DNA of 50,995 nucleotides from an uncultured Clostridia bacterium. Lineage in GTDB: Bacteria; Bacillota; Clostridia; Lachnospirales; CAG-274. The stretch lies in assembly GCA_947632615.1 (NCBI GenBank), contig CANRPW010000018.1, positions 1 to 50,995 of the forward strand. Reading direction: 5' to 3'. The notes under the pieces were generated by a model that made no database searches, was not told the origin of the DNA, and was given only the letters and a program-made list of their open reading frames with translations. The stretch's first letter is position 1; each line of letters begins with the position of its first letter. Positions 8,070 to 17,822 of this stretch are shown piece by piece. The position numbers were made by a program, and so were the translations under genes.

Positions 8070-9047
8070 TCAAAACAGCCCTTGAGCTGCAAGATAGCCT
8101 ATAAGCACAGCAACCGCCGTAACTATATAAAATATAGCCACTACCTTAGTTTCTCTATAGCCACACTGCTCAAAATGATGGTGAATAGGCGCCATTTTAA
8201 ATATCCTCTTGCCGTGGGTCAGCTTGAAATAGCCCACCTGAAGTATAACGGAAAGAGACTCGCATACATATATAATGCCTACTATTATAAGAAACAAAGG
8301 CATTTTAAACATAACTGCAATGGCAGCTATAAAGCCCCCAAGAGCAAGCGAGCCCGTATCTCCCATAAATACCTTTGCGGGGTAAGAGTTGAAAAGCAAA
8401 AAGCCAAGAAGCGAGCCTGCCGCTGCACCTGCTATGGGCAGAACGCCGCTTGCTGCGCCGTATGCCGCAAACATAAAGAAAAGTGTGACAAGCACAGTAA
8501 CGCCGCTTGCAAGTCCGTCAAGCCCGTCCGTTAAGTTTACTCCGTTTACAGTTCCCAGTACAACGCAGATAACAAAGGGTATGTATAAAAATCCCAAATC
8601 AATAGTAAAGCCATGCATAAAGGGAACATATATTTCCGAGCCGATAGTCGTCTGTGTGCGTATATAATATATGAATACTGCCGTAACTATAAGCTGAAGA
8701 ACTATCTTCTGCCAAGCCCTTAGCCCTAAGGATCTTTTTTTAACTACCTTTATATAGTCGTCAATAAAGCCTATAATGCCATAACCGAGGGTCATAAAAA
8801 TGACTATGCAGCCGTCGTAGTTTCCCTTAAGGAAGAACAGGGATGCAAAAACCATGCTCAGAATTATCATTATACCGCCCATAGTCGGCGTGCCTGCCTT
8901 TACAAGATGGCTTTGAGGACCGTCATCTCTTACGTTCTGCCCGAATTTAAGCCGTCTTAAAAAGGGTATTGTCACAGGGCAAAGTATAACATTAAATATA
9001 AAAGCGATCAGTATGGCATAAACAGCCTTTGTCATATCAGTATACAT
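8070..9047 (-). CDS. mraY: Phospho-N-acetylmuramoyl-pentapeptide transferase MraY
   Basis: Transfers phospho-MurNAc-pentapeptide to undecaprenyl phosphate, forming lipid I at the cytoplasmic face of the membrane. The 325-residue protein has about ten membrane segments. Hallmarks are GPQSHLVKAGTPTMGG near the N-terminus, GFIDDYIKVVKKRSLGL with the metal-binding aspartates, NLTDGLDGLASG, FMGDTGSLALGG and the PIHHHFE loop near the C-terminus. Length is normal. ATG 9047 has AAGGAG 7 nt upstream, and the murF stop is 9 bp ahead. The order murE-murF-mraY-murD is the usual one in Firmicutes. Confidence 0.96.
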   Translation of the reverse strand: MYTDMTKAVYAILIAFIFNVILCPVTIPFLRRLKFGQNVRDDGPQSHLVKAGTPTMGGIMIILSMVFASLFFLKGNYDGCIVIFMTLGYGIIGFIDDYIKVVKKRSLGLRAWQKIVLQLIVTAVFIYYIRTQTTIGSEIYVPFMHGFTIDLGFLYIPFVICVVLGTVNGVNLTDGLDGLASGVTVLVTLFFMFAAYGAASGVLPIAGAAAGSLLGFLLFNSYPAKVFMGDTGSLALGGFIAAIAVMFKMPLFLIIVGIIYVCESLSVILQVGYFKLTHGKRIFKMAPIHHHFEQCGYRETKVVAIFYIVTAVAVLIGYLAAQGLF

Positions 9048-9056
9048 AATATCTCC

Positions 9057-10412
9057 TTATTTTTTGAGCATATCCGTTATCTCTTCAAATTTAGAACCTC
9101 TCGATGCCTTTATAAGAACAGTATCGTTCTTTTTAAGGGATTTTTTGATGTTCTCACGAAATTCCTCTTTTGTTTTATAATAAAATACCTTTTTTGCTCC
9201 TCCAAATGATGCCCCAAGGGTGAGCTGCATTACATTGTCGTTTCCTATGCCTATAATGACGTCGACCCCTGCCTTTGCGGCATACTCCCCTACCTCACGG
9301 TGGAAAGCCGGGCTGTTTTCACCAAGCTCCAGCATTTCACCGAGTACGGCAACGCTTCTGCCTTCAAGCCCTGCAATAACGTCAAGCCCTGCCTTTACAG
9401 ACTGTGGGTTTGCATTATATGTATCATTTATAAGAGTATATCTGTCTGTCTTTATAACGTCCATTCTCTTATCGCCGCTTCTGAAGCTTTCAAGCCCCCT
9501 TGCTATTTCATCAGGAGTAAGCCCGAAGTAAAGCCCTATGCCTGTGGCAGCAAGGGCATTAGACACCATATGCCTGCCGGTAGCCTTAAGCCTTACGGGA
9601 ATTTCTCCCCCGCTGCAAACTATGGTAAAGGCGGTTTCTTCTAAAGATATAAACCTTACGTCCTTTGCATATATGTCACAGCTTTGGTCATTTAAGCTGT
9701 AAAACTTCGCATTTTCTTCCTTTTGGCGAAGGGTTGTAAGCATATCGCAGTCGCCGTTTAAAAGCTTGAGTCCGCCGGGCTTAAGCCCTTCAAATATCTC
9801 GCATTTAGCCTTAAGTATGCCCTCACGGCTGCCCAGATATTCTATGTGAGATACTCCCACATTTGTTATAACGGCAGCATCCGGCTTTGCAATATTTGTA
9901 AGATAGCTTATCTCTCCAAAATGGTTCATGCCCATTTCCAAAACTGCCGCCTGGGTGGTTTCATCAATACCAAATACTGTCAGGGGCAGACCTATATGAT
10001 TGTTGAAATTGCCCTGTGTCTTTACGGTGTTATATTTAACCGACAAAACGGCGGCTACCATATCCTTGGTGGTGGTCTTGCCTACGCTGCCCGTTATGCC
10101 TACCACTTTTACGTCAAAAAGACCTCTGTAATAAGCCGCAATTTTGCCAAGAGCCTTTGTGGTGTCCTCCACAAGCACATAAGGGGCGTTTGTATCCACC
10201 TTTTTCTGAGATATAAAGGCAGCTGCCCCCTTCTTTACAGTGTCTTCTATAAAGGTATGCCCGTCAAATTTTTCGCCTACAAGGGGAACAAACAAAGACC
10301 CCTCCTCTATTTTTCGGCTGTCTGTTGAAATATTATTTATAATAGTCTCTCCACTGCCGATTAGCTCTCCGCCGCAGGCAGCGGCTATTTCATTCAAATT
10401 CAACTTTTTCAT
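9057..10412 (-). CDS. murF: UDP-MurNAc-tripeptide--D-Ala-D-Ala ligase MurF
   Basis: Adds D-alanyl-D-alanine to UDP-MurNAc-tripeptide, completing the pentapeptide precursor. The 451-residue Mur ligase has the N-terminal substrate domain (STDSRKIEEGSLFVPLVGEKFDGH), the ATP-binding loop GSVGKTTTKDM, the EMGMNHFGEI segment and the C-terminal NDTYNANPQS motif. Its start lies 3 bp after the murE stop, so the two are likely translationally coupled, and mraY follows 9 bp downstream. No internal anomalies are seen. Confidence 0.96.
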   Translation of the reverse strand: MKKLNLNEIAAACGGELIGSGETIINNISTDSRKIEEGSLFVPLVGEKFDGHTFIEDTVKKGAAAFISQKKVDTNAPYVLVEDTTKALGKIAAYYRGLFDVKVVGITGSVGKTTTKDMVAAVLSVKYNTVKTQGNFNNHIGLPLTVFGIDETTQAAVLEMGMNHFGEISYLTNIAKPDAAVITNVGVSHIEYLGSREGILKAKCEIFEGLKPGGLKLLNGDCDMLTTLRQKEENAKFYSLNDQSCDIYAKDVRFISLEETAFTIVCSGGEIPVRLKATGRHMVSNALAATGIGLYFGLTPDEIARGLESFRSGDKRMDVIKTDRYTLINDTYNANPQSVKAGLDVIAGLEGRSVAVLGEMLELGENSPAFHREVGEYAAKAGVDVIIGIGNDNVMQLTLGASFGGAKKVFYYKTKEEFRENIKKSLKKNDTVLIKASRGSKFEEITDMLKK

Positions 10413-10415
10413 AAT

Positions 10416-11873
10416 TCATCTTCCCTTAAGCGCCTCAGCGGCTACCTCTGCATCATCAAAATGTATTGTCTTGTCTTTGAATATCTCATAGTCTTCATGA
10501 CCCTTACCTGCTATTATTACCGAATCTCCCGGCTCTGCAAGCTCTATGGCTCTGAAAATAGCATCTCTTCTTGACTCTAATATCTCATATTTATCGGTGA
10601 TTGGCTTAACGCCTGCCTCTACCTCCCGTATTATGTCCATAGGCTCTTCAGACCTTGGGTTGTCGGAGGTGATAATGGAATAGTCCGACAGCTTAGCGGA
10701 TATTTCTCCCATAATGGGGCGCTTCTTTCTGTCACGGTCTCCGCCGCAGCCAAACACTGTTATAACTCTGCCTTTTGTAAATTCTCTTACGGAGCTTATA
10801 ATGTTGAGTACGCCGTCGGGGGTATGAGCATAGTCTACAAATACGTTAAAGTCTTTGCCCTTTGCCACATTCTGTATTCTTCCGGGTACGCCCTTTATAT
10901 TTTCAAGAGCCTTTACTATATTCTCCATAGGTATGCCTACACAGAGTGCCGCTCCTATAGATGCAAGGGCATTATATACGCTGAACTTACCGGGTATCAT
11001 AAGCTTTACACTATAGCTCTTGCCCTGATATTTAACGTCAAATTTAACGCTGTCCATCATATATTCTATATTTTCTGCCTTTACGTCACAGTCGCCTTCT
11101 ATGCCGTAGGTGAGAATTTCACATCTTGCTCTGTCCTTCATTCTTTCAAAATAGCTGTCGTCGACATTCAACACGCCCTTTTTGCACATTCTGAAAAGTC
11201 TGCTTTTGGCTCTTAAATAATTTTCCATAGTGCCGTGAAGATCCAGATGGTCTTGTGTTAGGTTGGTGAATACTCCCACGTCAAACTCTATGCCGTCTAC
11301 TTTATAAAGCTCTAAGCCATGAGAGCTTACCTCCATAGCTATAGCCTCTGCTCCCCTGTTTTTCATATCGCAGAGTATTTCGTTAAGCTCTACGGTGTCG
11401 GGGGTGGTGCTTGTGGCGAGCTTATAATTAAGCTTTTCGCCGTTTTCTCTTATTTCAACAGTGCCTATCACGCCCACTCTTTTATGCTGTTCTTTAAGAA
11501 TTTCCTCTAAAAAGTATGTGGTGCTTGTTTTGCCGTTAGTGCCCGTTACACCAATAACAGTCAGGCTGCCTGCGGGGTCATTATAAAAATTCTTTGCGCA
11601 TATACCCAGTACAAAGCGGGAATTTTTCACCTTTACAAAGCACACGCCCTCAGGGTATTTGTCTAAATTTTTTGTTATTATAACTGCCGCCGCTCCTTTT
11701 GATACGGCAGAGTCTATAAATTTATGTCCGTCAACGTTAAAGCCCTCTATTGCCACAAAAAGCGATCCGGGGCTTACCTTTCTCGAATCTATTGTTATAT
11801 TCTTTATTTCGGTGTTTATGTCTCCCGATATAAACTCATATTCAAGATTTTTAAGCACATCTGCAAATTTCAT
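10416..11873 (-). CDS. murE: UDP-MurNAc-tripeptide synthetase MurE, meso-diaminopimelate type
   Basis: Adds the third stem-peptide residue in the cytosol. The 485-residue protein has the ATP-binding loop GTNGKTSTT, the HLDLHGTMENYLRAK segment with the lysine that is carbamylated in the family, YAHTPDGV, and the specificity motif DNPR within SDNPRSEEP. DNPR is the established signature of enzymes that select meso-diaminopimelate over L-lysine, so this organism probably makes A1-gamma, mDAP-cross-linked peptidoglycan. The ATG start follows AGGAGGGG. The SpoVD-like gene ends 15 bp upstream. Confidence 0.96.
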   Translation of the reverse strand: MKFADVLKNLEYEFISGDINTEIKNITIDSRKVSPGSLFVAIEGFNVDGHKFIDSAVSKGAAAVIITKNLDKYPEGVCFVKVKNSRFVLGICAKNFYNDPAGSLTVIGVTGTNGKTSTTYFLEEILKEQHKRVGVIGTVEIRENGEKLNYKLATSTTPDTVELNEILCDMKNRGAEAIAMEVSSHGLELYKVDGIEFDVGVFTNLTQDHLDLHGTMENYLRAKSRLFRMCKKGVLNVDDSYFERMKDRARCEILTYGIEGDCDVKAENIEYMMDSVKFDVKYQGKSYSVKLMIPGKFSVYNALASIGAALCVGIPMENIVKALENIKGVPGRIQNVAKGKDFNVFVDYAHTPDGVLNIISSVREFTKGRVITVFGCGGDRDRKKRPIMGEISAKLSDYSIITSDNPRSEEPMDIIREVEAGVKPITDKYEILESRRDAIFRAIELAEPGDSVIIAGKGHEDYEIFKDKTIHFDDAEVAAEALKGR

Positions 11874-11888
11874 AATTTCCCCTCCTGT

Positions 11889-13832
11889 CTATAGGTAAAG
11901 TATTACCCGACTGTTTATATTTATCTTTTCTCCCGGTGGAGGAAACTGAGAGACCACCCTGTCGCCCTCTCCCTCCGTCAGAATTTTCATTCCTTTTTTC
12001 TCAAGCTCGGTCTTAGCCTCCCCCGGCTTCATTCCCGTAAAGTCTTCCATAACATAAGGCGCTATGTCCTTATTGGCAAGCTCCTCCTCATTATACTCAG
12101 GCTCTACGTCAAGATATGGCAAACCAACACTTAATAAGTCCTTCATTACAGGGCCTGCCACCTGACCGCCGTAATATACCCCTTGTGGCTCGTCAATAAG
12201 CACAAGGGCGATCACCTGAGGATCATCCGCAGGGGCAAACGCCATAAATGAGGCTATGTATTTGCCGTTTCCTCTTGGCAGCTTTTCGCTGGTGGCAGTC
12301 TTGCCGCCTATACGGTAACCGGGAATGTAGGTCTTGTTTCCCGTGCCGACATAAACCACAGACTCCAAAATATCCCTCATGGTGTCGGAGGTCTCCTTTG
12401 AGATGCTCCTGTCTTGGGAGGTAAAATCAAGACTCTCCCAAACCTCTCCGTCAGAGGTCTTTATTTCCTTGCCTATGTGGGGTGTTATGAGCCTGCCGCC
12501 GTTTACTACCGAGGAGGCTGCTCTTAAAAGCTGTAGGGGCGTTATCTGAAAGGTCTGACCAAAGCTCATGGTGGCAAGCTCTACGCTGCCTATGTTTTCC
12601 TTCTTGTGCATAATGCCCACAGCCTCACCGGGAAGGTCTATGCCTGTTTTTTTATCAAAGCCGAATTTCAGCATATATTCGTAAAACTTGTCTGCTCCCA
12701 ACCTTGCCGCAACGTCCATAAATACGGGGTTGCAGCTGTTCTGCACGCCCTGCACGAAAGTTTCCGTGCCGTGGCTTCTGGGAGATCGCCAGCATTTTAT
12801 ATATCTGCCGCCCACCTCTCGCCCTCCGCCGCAGTTGAATGTATCATCGGGCTTTACCGCCCCTTCCTCAAGCCCTGCGGAGGATGTTATTATTTTAAAT
12901 GTGGAGCCGGGCTCGTAGGTGTCGTTTATATTGAAATTACGCCACATGGCGTTTAGATAGTTGTTTTTTTCTTCCTGAGAAAATTTGTCCCAGTCTGCGG
13001 CAAGAGCAGGGTCGTTTATGGTAAAGGGATCGTTAAGGTCAAAATCGGGCTTGCTTGCCATGGCGTATATCTCGCCGTTTTGGGGGTTCATAACAATAAT
13101 TGCTCCCCTTTTTGCCGACTTTGCCTCTATGGCGTTTTCTATAAGCTGTTCTGCATATTTTTGCAGGTTAGCATCTAATGTAGTGACAAGTGTCTTGCCG
13201 TTTTCGGGGGCGCTTCTTGTTTTTTTGCCAAAGTTAAGCTCTCTGCCCCTTGCATCGGTTTCGGTGAGTATTTTACCCTGACTGCCTTTAAGGTCTTCGT
13301 CATAGCGAGCCTCTAAGCCTATTATGCCCTGATTGTCTTTGCCCACAAAGCCTATTACCTTGCTTGCAAGGCTTCCCTCGGGGTATACTCTTTTTACGTC
13401 TTCATCAACTGCCACGCCTTCAAGCCTCAGATTTCTTATTTCCTCAGCCTTTTCTGCTGAAACCTTAGTCTGTATTCGCTCTAAAGCCACCCTATGTTTT
13501 ACCTTTTTAAGTACATCGTCATAGTTTAGCCCTAAAACCTCTGAAAGGCTTTTTGCCACTCCTTCGGGGTCGTTTATCTGTGCGTAAATTACGCTTATGG
13601 AATAAACCGTTTCATTTTTTGCAAGGGGAACTCCGTTTCTGTCGGTTATTTCCCCTCGCCTTGCCTTTATAAGTCTGTCTCTGGTCTGCTGGGTGTAGGC
13701 AAGTTTTTGAAACTCCTCACCCCTGAAATATTGCAGATAAAATATTCTGCCTATAAGAAGTGTAAGAACCAGCTCGCACATTATAAAGCCAAAAAGCAGT
13801 CTTTTCTTTTCCGTTAAATTCGGTCTATACAC
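11889..13832 (-). CDS. spoVD: SpoVD-like class B penicillin-binding protein with one PASTA domain
   Basis: A membrane-anchored transpeptidase that cross-links peptidoglycan, probably spore cortex or septum, with a SEDS partner. It has a short cytoplasmic N-terminus, one membrane helix (about 13-33), the PBP dimerisation domain (RGEITDRNGVPLA), and a transpeptidase domain with STFK (catalytic Ser310), SCN and KTA in GGKTATS. One PASTA domain occupies the last 60 or so residues. The length of 647 almost equals Bacillus SpoVD, and the position behind a PBP2B-like gene and ahead of murE is the same as there. The start is GTG 13832 with GGGGAAGG at 7-nt spacing. Assignment to sporulation rests on synteny and length. 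Confidence 0.88.
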   Translation of the reverse strand: MYRPNLTEKKRLLFGFIMCELVLTLLIGRIFYLQYFRGEEFQKLAYTQQTRDRLIKARRGEITDRNGVPLAKNETVYSISVIYAQINDPEGVAKSLSEVLGLNYDDVLKKVKHRVALERIQTKVSAEKAEEIRNLRLEGVAVDEDVKRVYPEGSLASKVIGFVGKDNQGIIGLEARYDEDLKGSQGKILTETDARGRELNFGKKTRSAPENGKTLVTTLDANLQKYAEQLIENAIEAKSAKRGAIIVMNPQNGEIYAMASKPDFDLNDPFTINDPALAADWDKFSQEEKNNYLNAMWRNFNINDTYEPGSTFKIITSSAGLEEGAVKPDDTFNCGGGREVGGRYIKCWRSPRSHGTETFVQGVQNSCNPVFMDVAARLGADKFYEYMLKFGFDKKTGIDLPGEAVGIMHKKENIGSVELATMSFGQTFQITPLQLLRAASSVVNGGRLITPHIGKEIKTSDGEVWESLDFTSQDRSISKETSDTMRDILESVVYVGTGNKTYIPGYRIGGKTATSEKLPRGNGKYIASFMAFAPADDPQVIALVLIDEPQGVYYGGQVAGPVMKDLLSVGLPYLDVEPEYNEEELANKDIAPYVMEDFTGMKPGEAKTELEKKGMKILTEGEGDRVVSQFPPPGEKININSRVILYL

Positions 13833-13892
13833 GTTTATACCTTCCCCAACTTGTTATAATAAATATATTAAAATCGGGAAAGGTATATGCTT

Positions 13893-16274
13893 TTATTCCA
13901 TTTTAATTTTAACAGTGGTGCCTGTAGGAACCTTTGTTCCTGCGGCAGGGGACTGTGCGTAAACTGTCTTTACGCCTTCTTCCTTGCTGTCTTGGGTGTT
14001 TTCGCCGCTGTCTTTGGCTTCATCAGTCTCAGGCTCGCCGCCGCTGTCATCTTCAGCCGCCCCGCCTTCTTCGCCGCTTGCCTCTGAGGTAGAGCCTTCG
14101 CCCCCTCCTTCAAGGTCTGCATTGGTATTTTCTATAACTAAATCAAAGTCATATGCCTCAACAGCCTGCTGCGCCTGCTCCATAGTAAGCCCTGTAAGAG
14201 GCGGAACAGCAACAAGACTGGAGTTTTCGTCACCTATGGTTATATACAGAAGAACCTTAGTCGTTCTGTCAATGGTGGTGCCGCCTTCGGGGAACTGCTT
14301 AAGCACGCTGTCGCCGCTGTCGCCTACAAGCTCGTAGTCTATACCCAGATTGTTGAGCTGTGAAATGGCATTTTCAAGACTATAGCCTGTATAGTCATCA
14401 AGAGTTACTTCCCCTGTAGAAAGGCCTACTACCTCATAGGCAGCATCTTTGTCCGCAGGTGAGATGTTGTATGTATTTATAAGGTCTATAAGCAGCTCCT
14501 TCATCTGAGGTGCAGGAGAAACGCTGTCGCCGCCCTCGGGTCTGTCTATGGTTACCATACATATAAGGTTTGGGTTTTCAACGGGGAGATAGGCTATAAA
14601 GTCAACTACCCATTCCTCATTGGTCTTTCTGCTGCCCTGCTGTGCAGTACCTGTTTTGCCGCCAATGGCATAGCCTTCTATTCTTGCCTTAGTACCCGTA
14701 CCGTCACCGTTTATAACCTCTTCAAGGTTTGTTCTCATCCAGTCGGAGGTCTCGGGAGAAATAACCTTTCTCACAACGGTAGGCTCGTTTTCTTTTATGA
14801 CATTTCCATTTGCATCAAGAATTTGAGAAACTACGTAAGGTCTCATAAGATTTCCGCCGTTTATAACTGCTGAAAATGCCGTAAGTATCTGCATTGCCGT
14901 ACAGTTGAAGCCCTGACCGAAAGAGCAGGTGGAAAGCTCGGTTATATTGAGCTGATCTTCCGTATATACTACTCTTTCTGCGCTGGCTTCATTGGGCAGG
15001 TCGATGCCTGTAGGCTCGCCAAAGCCAAAGTCTTTGAAAAATTTATAAAATGCCGTTCTTCCCATAGCATAAGCAATATCCATCATACCTACGTTGCAAG
15101 AGTGGGCAAGAACCTGGGGTATGGTCTGTGTTCCGTGACCGTATTTATTATGGCAGTGTATCTCATATTGGTCTACAACCTTCATACCGCCGCAGAAAAA
15201 GCTGTCTTTTTTATCAATAGATTTATTTTCAAGGGCTGAAGCAACAACGATAGGCTTCATAATAGAGCCGGGCTCGAAGGTAGAAGTCACATTATAATTT
15301 TTCCATGCCATATTAAGAGCATTACTCTTTTCTTCATCGGTCATTTCCTTATCCCACGCCTCTTTAAACTCAGGGTCGTCAAGCTGACTTATCTTTGTAG
15401 GGTCGTTAAGGCTGAATGTGGGATATGATGCACTTGCAAGAACCTCACCTGTGTTAGGGTTCATAACAAGTACAGAGGTATTCTGTGGGTTATATTCGTC
15501 ATAAGCCGTTTTTGCAATATTTTCGGCATACTGCTGAACAGTGAGGTCTAATGTGGTAACAAGGCTGTTGCCCCTTACAGGCTCTTCCCGTCTTGTAACA
15601 ACAGAGTCGTCTGCCTCATATGTACGGAAAACACGTCCCGGAGTGCCTGTCATTTCGTCATCATAATATGACTCAAGCCCCCACTTAGTATCGCCTCTTA
15701 TAAAGCCTATGGTCTGAGCTGCAAGCCTGTCGTTGGGGTAAGACCTTTGGGTATCTTCTTCAAGATAAACACAGGTAAGACCCCTGTCTTCTATCTGCTT
15801 GCCTGTATCATAGGGCACTTGCTTGGCAATTACCTGCCAGTTTGTGTCATAGGCAAGTGTTCCGTCGGAGTTCTTTTTAAGATATTCGTTAAGCTCTGAA
15901 GCGGGTATATCAAGAAGCTCGCTTAAGCCCGATATAGTTTCCTCCTGAACTTCAGCCTCTTGCTGTGTAAGCACTCTTACGTCAAGAACAACCGTAAAAA
16001 CAGTGTTGCTCACAGCCAAGGGCTGATTATTTCTGTCATATATGTTTCCTCTGTTGGCGTTAATTACTTTGTCTTGAATACGAGAAACCTGATTGTTTAT
16101 GGCTTTTGCCTCATATTCGGCGCCGTGAAAATAGCCTATTGAAAAAACTCTTAAAAATCCCACAAAAGAAAGGCAGATTATGAATATAACAAAAATAAAC
16201 GTAAGTCTGCCTCTGGGGTTTGCTTTATTTTGCCGCTTTTGCGGCTTATTTCCACTTCTTTTTCTTTCTGCCAT
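13893..16274 (-). CDS. pbpB: PBP2B-like division transpeptidase with two PASTA domains, one carrying an acidic insert
   Basis: The 793-residue class B PBP has a basic N-terminus, a membrane helix (about 25-45), the dimerisation domain (RGNIYDRNNQPLA) and a transpeptidase domain with SIMK (catalytic Ser337), SCN and KTG in GGKTGTAQQG. Two PASTA domains follow. The second starts near residue 686 (VAVPPLTG) and resumes at VKTVYAQSPAAG near 768. Between lies an insert of about 46 residues made almost wholly of Glu, Asp, Gly, Ser and Ala. The position between the ftsL-like gene and spoVD matches Bacillus pbpB, so the protein probably builds the division septum with FtsW. ATG 16274 has GGCGGTGA upstream; 60 bp separate it from spoVD. 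Confidence 0.9.
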   Translation of the reverse strand: MAERKRSGNKPQKRQNKANPRGRLTFIFVIFIICLSFVGFLRVFSIGYFHGAEYEAKAINNQVSRIQDKVINANRGNIYDRNNQPLAVSNTVFTVVLDVRVLTQQEAEVQEETISGLSELLDIPASELNEYLKKNSDGTLAYDTNWQVIAKQVPYDTGKQIEDRGLTCVYLEEDTQRSYPNDRLAAQTIGFIRGDTKWGLESYYDDEMTGTPGRVFRTYEADDSVVTRREEPVRGNSLVTTLDLTVQQYAENIAKTAYDEYNPQNTSVLVMNPNTGEVLASASYPTFSLNDPTKISQLDDPEFKEAWDKEMTDEEKSNALNMAWKNYNVTSTFEPGSIMKPIVVASALENKSIDKKDSFFCGGMKVVDQYEIHCHNKYGHGTQTIPQVLAHSCNVGMMDIAYAMGRTAFYKFFKDFGFGEPTGIDLPNEASAERVVYTEDQLNITELSTCSFGQGFNCTAMQILTAFSAVINGGNLMRPYVVSQILDANGNVIKENEPTVVRKVISPETSDWMRTNLEEVINGDGTGTKARIEGYAIGGKTGTAQQGSRKTNEEWVVDFIAYLPVENPNLICMVTIDRPEGGDSVSPAPQMKELLIDLINTYNISPADKDAAYEVVGLSTGEVTLDDYTGYSLENAISQLNNLGIDYELVGDSGDSVLKQFPEGGTTIDRTTKVLLYITIGDENSSLVAVPPLTGLTMEQAQQAVEAYDFDLVIENTNADLEGGGEGSTSEASGEEGGAAEDDSGGEPETDEAKDSGENTQDSKEEGVKTVYAQSPAAGTKVPTGTTVKIKME

Positions 16275-16289
16275 TATAAGTCACCGCCT

Positions 16290-16315
16290 TAAAAAACCAA
16301 AGCCGCCGAAGCGGC
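16290..16315 (-). terminator. UUCG hairpin plus T-tract between the ftsL-like gene and pbpB
   Basis: The minus-strand transcript can form GCCGC-UUCG-GCGGC followed by TTTGGTTTTTT, 16-25 bp ahead of the pbpB start codon. The stem is only 5 bp but has a very stable tetraloop. It may act as a partial terminator or mRNA processing barrier that lowers PBP expression relative to upstream genes. Confidence 0.45.
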
Positions 16316-16324
16316 GCTGCCGTT

Positions 16325-16858
16325 TCAGTTAAACAAAGAGCCTATTGCCGATCTGAAGTCAAGCTCCTTCAGATAGTCGAAAAATCCCTTTTCCGAATGT
16401 GTTTCATCATATAATATGGTGTAGCTCTGCTTAGGAACATTTATGTATCTTATCTGATAGCTTGATGGCTTTTGCATACCTAACTTTTCAACGGCTATCT
16501 TTTCTATATATTCAAGATTGAGGTTGTTGTCAAAGTCGGACTCAAGGTAATAATTATCCTCTTTAAGCTCGTCAAGAGACTCCTGAAGCTCTGATATTTC
16601 AGTGCTTATCTTATAATTATATCCATAAAGGCAAAGAAAACATATCATAAGCATAGCTGAAAAAACAGCAATACAAATAATAGCCACTCTGTGCATGGCT
16701 CCGCCCTCCACAAGCCTTACGACCTTTGGGCCCTGAGGCTTTTCTCGTCTTACTTCCCTTTTTACACTGTAGGCTCTTGCCGTACTGCCGTAAACATAGG
16801 GAGCATATCCTCTATATCTGTTGTATGAAGCATTTCTCACATTTCGTCTTGTCGGCAT
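16325..16858 (-). CDS. ftsL: FtsL-like septum assembly protein
   Basis: The 177-residue bitopic protein has a basic Arg/Tyr-rich cytoplasmic N-terminus (about 1-55), one membrane helix (about 56-78) and an extracytoplasmic coiled coil rich in Glu/Leu (TEISELQESLDELKEDNYYLES). The segment IEKIAVEKLGMQKPSSYQIRYI is the typical FtsL/DivIC closing motif. FtsL links FtsB/DivIC and DivIB to the FtsW-PBP pair and helps activate septal synthesis. The family is poorly conserved; the call rests on topology, the closing motif and its place between rsmH and the PBP. The C-terminal 35 residues are longer than usual. ATG 16858 follows GGAAG. Confidence 0.82.
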   Translation of the reverse strand: MPTRRNVRNASYNRYRGYAPYVYGSTARAYSVKREVRREKPQGPKVVRLVEGGAMHRVAIICIAVFSAMLMICFLCLYGYNYKISTEISELQESLDELKEDNYYLESDFDNNLNLEYIEKIAVEKLGMQKPSSYQIRYINVPKQSYTILYDETHSEKGFFDYLKELDFRSAIGSLFN

Positions 16859-16886
16859 AACTTTGCTTCCTTTCTGCCTGAAGGGC

Positions 16887-17810
16887 CTACAGCTTTTCTG
16901 CTATTCTCAGCTTTGCGCTGTGGGAACGCCTGTTAAGCTTAAGCTCCTCATCTGACGCCGTAAGGGGCTTTTTGGTTATAATTTTAATTACAGGCTTTTT
17001 GCCGCATACGCACACAGGAAATTCACGAGGACAGGTGCATGGGTCTTCAAGTCTTCTGAAGGTGTTTTTAATTATCCTATCCTCCAGAGAATGAAAGGTT
17101 ATGACACATATCCGTCCGCCGGGGTTCAGAAGCTCAACCATCTGCTCAACTGACCTCTCCAATATGCCAAGCTCGTCATTTACCTCTATGCGTATTGCCT
17201 GAAAGGTTCGTTTAGACGGATGACCCCCATCCTGCCTTGCCTTTTTGGGTATAGCCTTTTTAATTACTTCCGTAAGCTCAAATGTTGTTTTTATTTCCTT
17301 ACGTTGTCTTTCTTCTATAATAAATTGGGATATTCTTTTTGCCCATCTTTCTTCACCGTAGTCTCTGATTATCCTGCAAAGCTCGTCAGCCGAGTATGAA
17401 TTTACAACATCATAGGCACTAAGCCCTGCGCTTCTATCCATTCTCATATCCAGAGGAGCATCGTAGTTGTAGGAAAATCCCCTTTCAGCCGTATCGAACT
17501 GATGGGAGGAAACCCCCAGATCCAAAAGAAAGCCGTCAGCCTTATATAAGGCTCTATCCTCAAATATTTGCTTTATATTTACAAAATTGTCATGTACATA
17601 AGTGACATCTTTATATGGTGCAAGTCGGCATTTGGCAGCCTCTATAGCCTCGGCATCTCTGTCTATGCCTATAAGATGACCGCCTGCTTTTAATATTTCT
17701 TCGCTATGACCTGCTCCGCCCATTGTGCAGTCTACATATAACCCGCCGGGCTTTATGTTAAGCCCTGTTACAGACTCTGAAAGTAAAACCGAAATATGAT
17801 GAAATTCCAT
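16887..17810 (-). CDS. rsmH: 16S rRNA (cytosine-1402-N4)-methyltransferase RsmH
   Basis: Methylates N4 of C1402 in the ribosomal P site using S-adenosylmethionine. The 307-residue protein starts with [12 protein letters not shown] and has the SAM-binding [14 protein letters not shown] (about 28-41), the [12 protein letters not shown] motif, [16 protein letters not shown], the [20 protein letters not shown] segment, and the C-terminal [13 protein letters not shown]. All are characteristic of the MraW/RsmH family, and the length is normal. It is the second dcw gene, 12 bp after mraZ. AGAGGGCGC precedes the ATG. Its product is thought to be made from the same MraZ-controlled mRNA as division proteins. 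Confidence 0.96.
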   Translation of the reverse strand: MEFHHISVLLSESVTGLNIKPGGLYVDCTMGGAGHSEEILKAGGHLIGIDRDAEAIEAAKCRLAPYKDVTYVHDNFVNIKQIFEDRALYKADGFLLDLGVSSHQFDTAERGFSYNYDAPLDMRMDRSAGLSAYDVVNSYSADELCRIIRDYGEERWAKRISQFIIEERQRKEIKTTFELTEVIKKAIPKKARQDGGHPSKRTFQAIRIEVNDELGILERSVEQMVELLNPGGRICVITFHSLEDRIIKNTFRRLEDPCTCPREFPVCVCGKKPVIKIITKKPLTASDEELKLNRRSHSAKLRIAEKL

Positions 17811-17822
17811 AAAAGCGCCCTC

